This document shows positions 3,641-5,169 of a stretch of 5,169 bases of DNA, one piece after another (position 1 is the first letter of the stretch; each line of letters starts with the position of its first letter). The translations under genes and the position numbers were made by a program. The notes beneath the pieces were generated by a model. That model saw nothing but the letters and a program-made list of their open reading frames with translations. It was not told where the DNA came from and searched no databases. The stretch spans positions 1-5,169 of the forward strand of contig PQAQ01000254.1 in the NCBI GenBank assembly GCA_003105305.1, given 5' to 3'. The DNA is from Candidatus Methylomirabilota bacterium (lineage in GTDB: Bacteria > Methylomirabilota > Methylomirabilia > Methylomirabilales > Methylomirabilaceae).

Positions 3641-4984
3641 GTGTTTGAGGGGCTTACAGAACGCCTAGGTCTGGTCCTGAAAAAGCTTCGTGGCCACGGG
3701 CGGCTCAGCGAAGAGAACATCGCCGAGGCGCTTCGTGAGGTACGGCTTGCGCTGCTTGAAGCGGACGTTAATTTTAAGGTCGTCAAGGGGTTCATTGAGC
3801 GCGTCCGCGAACGGGCGGTCGGTCGGGAGGTCCTGGAAAGTCTGACCCCGGGCCAGCAGGTTGTCAAGGTCGTCTACGAAGAGCTGGTTGAGGTGCTGGG
3901 CAAGACACGCGCCCCGCTGACCTATGCGTCTGACCCTCCCACGGTCATCATGCTGGTCGGTCTACATGGGTGCGGCAAGACGACTACGTCGGCAAAGCTG
4001 GCCCGATGGTTCGTGTCGGAGGGACGGTCGCCGCTGCTGGTGGCGGCTGATACGGTCAGGCCGGCGGCCAGGGAGCAGCTCCAGACGTTGGGGAAGGCCC
4101 TTGGGGTGCCGGTCTACGCAGGTCCGGGCTCTGCGCTGCAGGTGTGCCAGGAGGCGCGGCGGCTGGCGAAAGAGCGCGGACAGAATCCCGTGATTCTCGA
4201 CACCTCCGGGCGACTCCACATCGATGAGCCGCTCATGCAAGAGCTGGCGGCGATCGCCGCGGCCACTGCACCGACCGAGCGGCTGATGGTCGCCGACGCC
4301 ATGACCGGACAGGATGCGGTTAACTCCGCCCTCCGGTTCAATGCGGATCTCGATCTGACGGGGTTCATCCTCACCAAGCTGGATGGAGATTCCCGAGGCG
4401 GTGCGGCGCTCTCCATCAGGTCGGTGACGGGGAAGCCGATCAAGTTCATCGGTGTCGGCGAAAAGCCCGATGCCCTTGAACCGTTTCACCCCGAGCGACT
4501 GGCGTCTCGGATCCTCGGAATGGGTGATATCCTGACCCTCGTGGAAAAGGCGCAGGCGAGGGTCGATCAGAAGCAGGCTCAGGAGCTTATCAGGAAGGTC
4601 CGCTCCGAGGGCTTTACGCTGGAGGATTTTCGTTCGCAGCTCCAGCAACTGAAGGACATCGGACCCCTTGATCAGGTGATGGAGATGATCCCGGGGATGT
4701 CACGGCACAAGGGCTTAGCCGATACCTCAGCGGCAGAGCGGGAGTTCAAGCAGGCTGAGGCGATTATTAATTCGATGACCCGGAGGGAGCGCGCGGTTCC
4801 AGAAATCCTGAATGGGAGCCGACGCCAGAGGGTCGCCGCCGGAAGCGGCACATCCGTGGCGGACGTCAATCGTCTACTGAAACAGTTTGCCCAGGCCCGG
4901 AAACTGATGAAACAAGTGATGCCCGGCGGCAGTGGAGCGAAGGCCAGAATGGCAAAACGCCTTCGGTCCTTCATGGGCGTGTGA
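3641..4984 (+). CDS. ffh: Signal recognition particle GTPase Ffh (SRP54)
   Basis: This 447-residue protein binds 4.5S RNA and signal sequences of membrane proteins as they leave the ribosome, then docks with FtsY at the membrane. The N domain spans about 1-95. The G domain has the P-loop GLHGCGKT (107-114), DTVRP (137-141), DTSGR (187-191), TKLDGDSRGG (245-254) and GVGEKPDALEPF (271-282). The M domain follows from about 325, with IPGM (350-353), INSMTRRER (376-384) and the RNA-binding NGSRRQRVAAGSGTSVADVNRLLKQF (391-416). Length and order are standard. Two residues are unusual: Cys111 in the P-loop, where Ser or Ala is usual, and Ser189 in DTxGR, usually Ala. Start is GTG with AGGGAG (3626-3631) 9 bases upstream. 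It has its own promoter and probably shares an mRNA with rpsP. Confidence 0.98.
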   Translation: MFEGLTERLGLVLKKLRGHGRLSEENIAEALREVRLALLEADVNFKVVKGFIERVRERAVGREVLESLTPGQQVVKVVYEELVEVLGKTRAPLTYASDPPTVIMLVGLHGCGKTTTSAKLARWFVSEGRSPLLVAADTVRPAAREQLQTLGKALGVPVYAGPGSALQVCQEARRLAKERGQNPVILDTSGRLHIDEPLMQELAAIAAATAPTERLMVADAMTGQDAVNSALRFNADLDLTGFILTKLDGDSRGGAALSIRSVTGKPIKFIGVGEKPDALEPFHPERLASRILGMGDILTLVEKAQARVDQKQAQELIRKVRSEGFTLEDFRSQLQQLKDIGPLDQVMEMIPGMSRHKGLADTSAAEREFKQAEAIINSMTRRERAVPEILNGSRRQRVAAGSGTSVADVNRLLKQFAQARKLMKQVMPGGSGAKARMAKRLRSFMGV

Positions 4985-5011
4985 CAACGGACAGATGAGA
5001 GGGAGAGAACG

Positions 5012-5169
5012 ATGGCTGTAAAGATCAAATTGCGGCGGATGGGGGCGAAGAAGCACCCATTCTATCGCTTGGTGGTCGGTGATGGGCCGGCTGCGGCGGG
5101 CGGCATGGCATTGGAGACCCTGGGCACCTACGATCCCCACGGGGAACCGCCGGCGCTCTCAGTGCAGGC
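5012..5169 (+). CDS. rpsP: 30S ribosomal protein S16, 3' end outside window
   Basis: The first 52 codons are present: [20 protein letters not shown] is a clear S16 start, and [12 protein letters not shown] matches the usual LGxYDP region. S16 is a small-subunit protein that binds 16S rRNA early in assembly. It begins 27 bases after the ffh stop codon with GGGAG (5001-5005) 6 bases before the ATG, so the two genes are likely co-transcribed. The loop between these two parts, usually close to DSRSPRDGRFIE, reads [12 protein letters not shown] (24-35) here, without the conserved Arg residues. The identity is secure; the loop is the odd part. Confidence 0.96.
   Translation, partial: MAVKIKLRRMGAKKHPFYRLVVGDGPAAAGGMALETLGTYDPHGEPPALSVQ

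Noticed and set aside
3962..4648. Reverse-strand open frame of about 228 codons
   Set aside because: It is fully opposite ffh; in high-G+C DNA such antisense frames arise by chance, and the product is Arg/Leu-rich with no family features.
1..5169. CRISPR array, tRNA or rRNA gene, transposase
   Set aside because: No regularly spaced direct repeats, cloverleaf-like segment, rRNA-like sequence or transposase motif was seen on either strand.

Overview
This is a bacterial window of moderately high G+C. Most of the coding sequence has G/C-rich third positions, and genes are close together. The best anchor is the right edge: a complete ffh (signal recognition particle GTPase) followed 27 bases later by the start of rpsP (ribosomal protein S16), a gene order common in bacteria. 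Nothing here fixes the phylum. The style (a long acidic FmdB-type protein, a HicAB pair, a degenerate GTCATTGC palindrome) would fit an environmental lineage such as NC10/Methylomirabilota or a deltaproteobacterium-like group, but this is only a guess.

Layout. Bases 1-330 (minus strand) hold the N-terminal 110 codons of an FmdB-family zinc-ribbon protein that runs off the left edge. Bases 331-673 are a divergent intergenic region with a candidate promoter for each side and a roughly 77-base imperfect palindrome that looks like a relic of a dispersed repeat. Bases 674-1501 code for a 275-residue protein with two homing-endonuclease-associated repeats and a C-terminal domain that may be a nuclease; its codon use is visibly more AT-rich than that of its neighbours. 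It is followed by a terminator-like hairpin, then the truncated N-terminus of a type II haloacid dehalogenase. This remnant ends exactly where a hicA-hicB toxin-antitoxin pair begins (1795-2264), and it carries a good candidate promoter for that pair.

Bases 2265-2431 form a leader that repeats the promoter element found upstream of the 674-1501 gene, followed by a small structured region. Then come three small genes on the plus strand: a two-helix membrane protein with two CxxC pairs, a 70-residue soluble protein with two CxxC pairs, and an RDD-family membrane protein. The last two overlap by 14 bases, so the three probably form one transcription unit of unknown function, perhaps acting at the membrane.

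ffh has its own sigma70-like promoter just after the RDD gene and probably leads the ffh-rpsP operon, which continues past the right edge.

The core genes are ordinary. The accessory stretch 331-2430 is where mobile or acquired DNA has been inserted and is decaying. I see no RNA gene, CRISPR array, transposase or phage gene. The most unusual signals are the duplicated promoter/leader element at 574 and 2299, the nuclease-like repeat protein, and the S16 start that lacks the usual basic loop.
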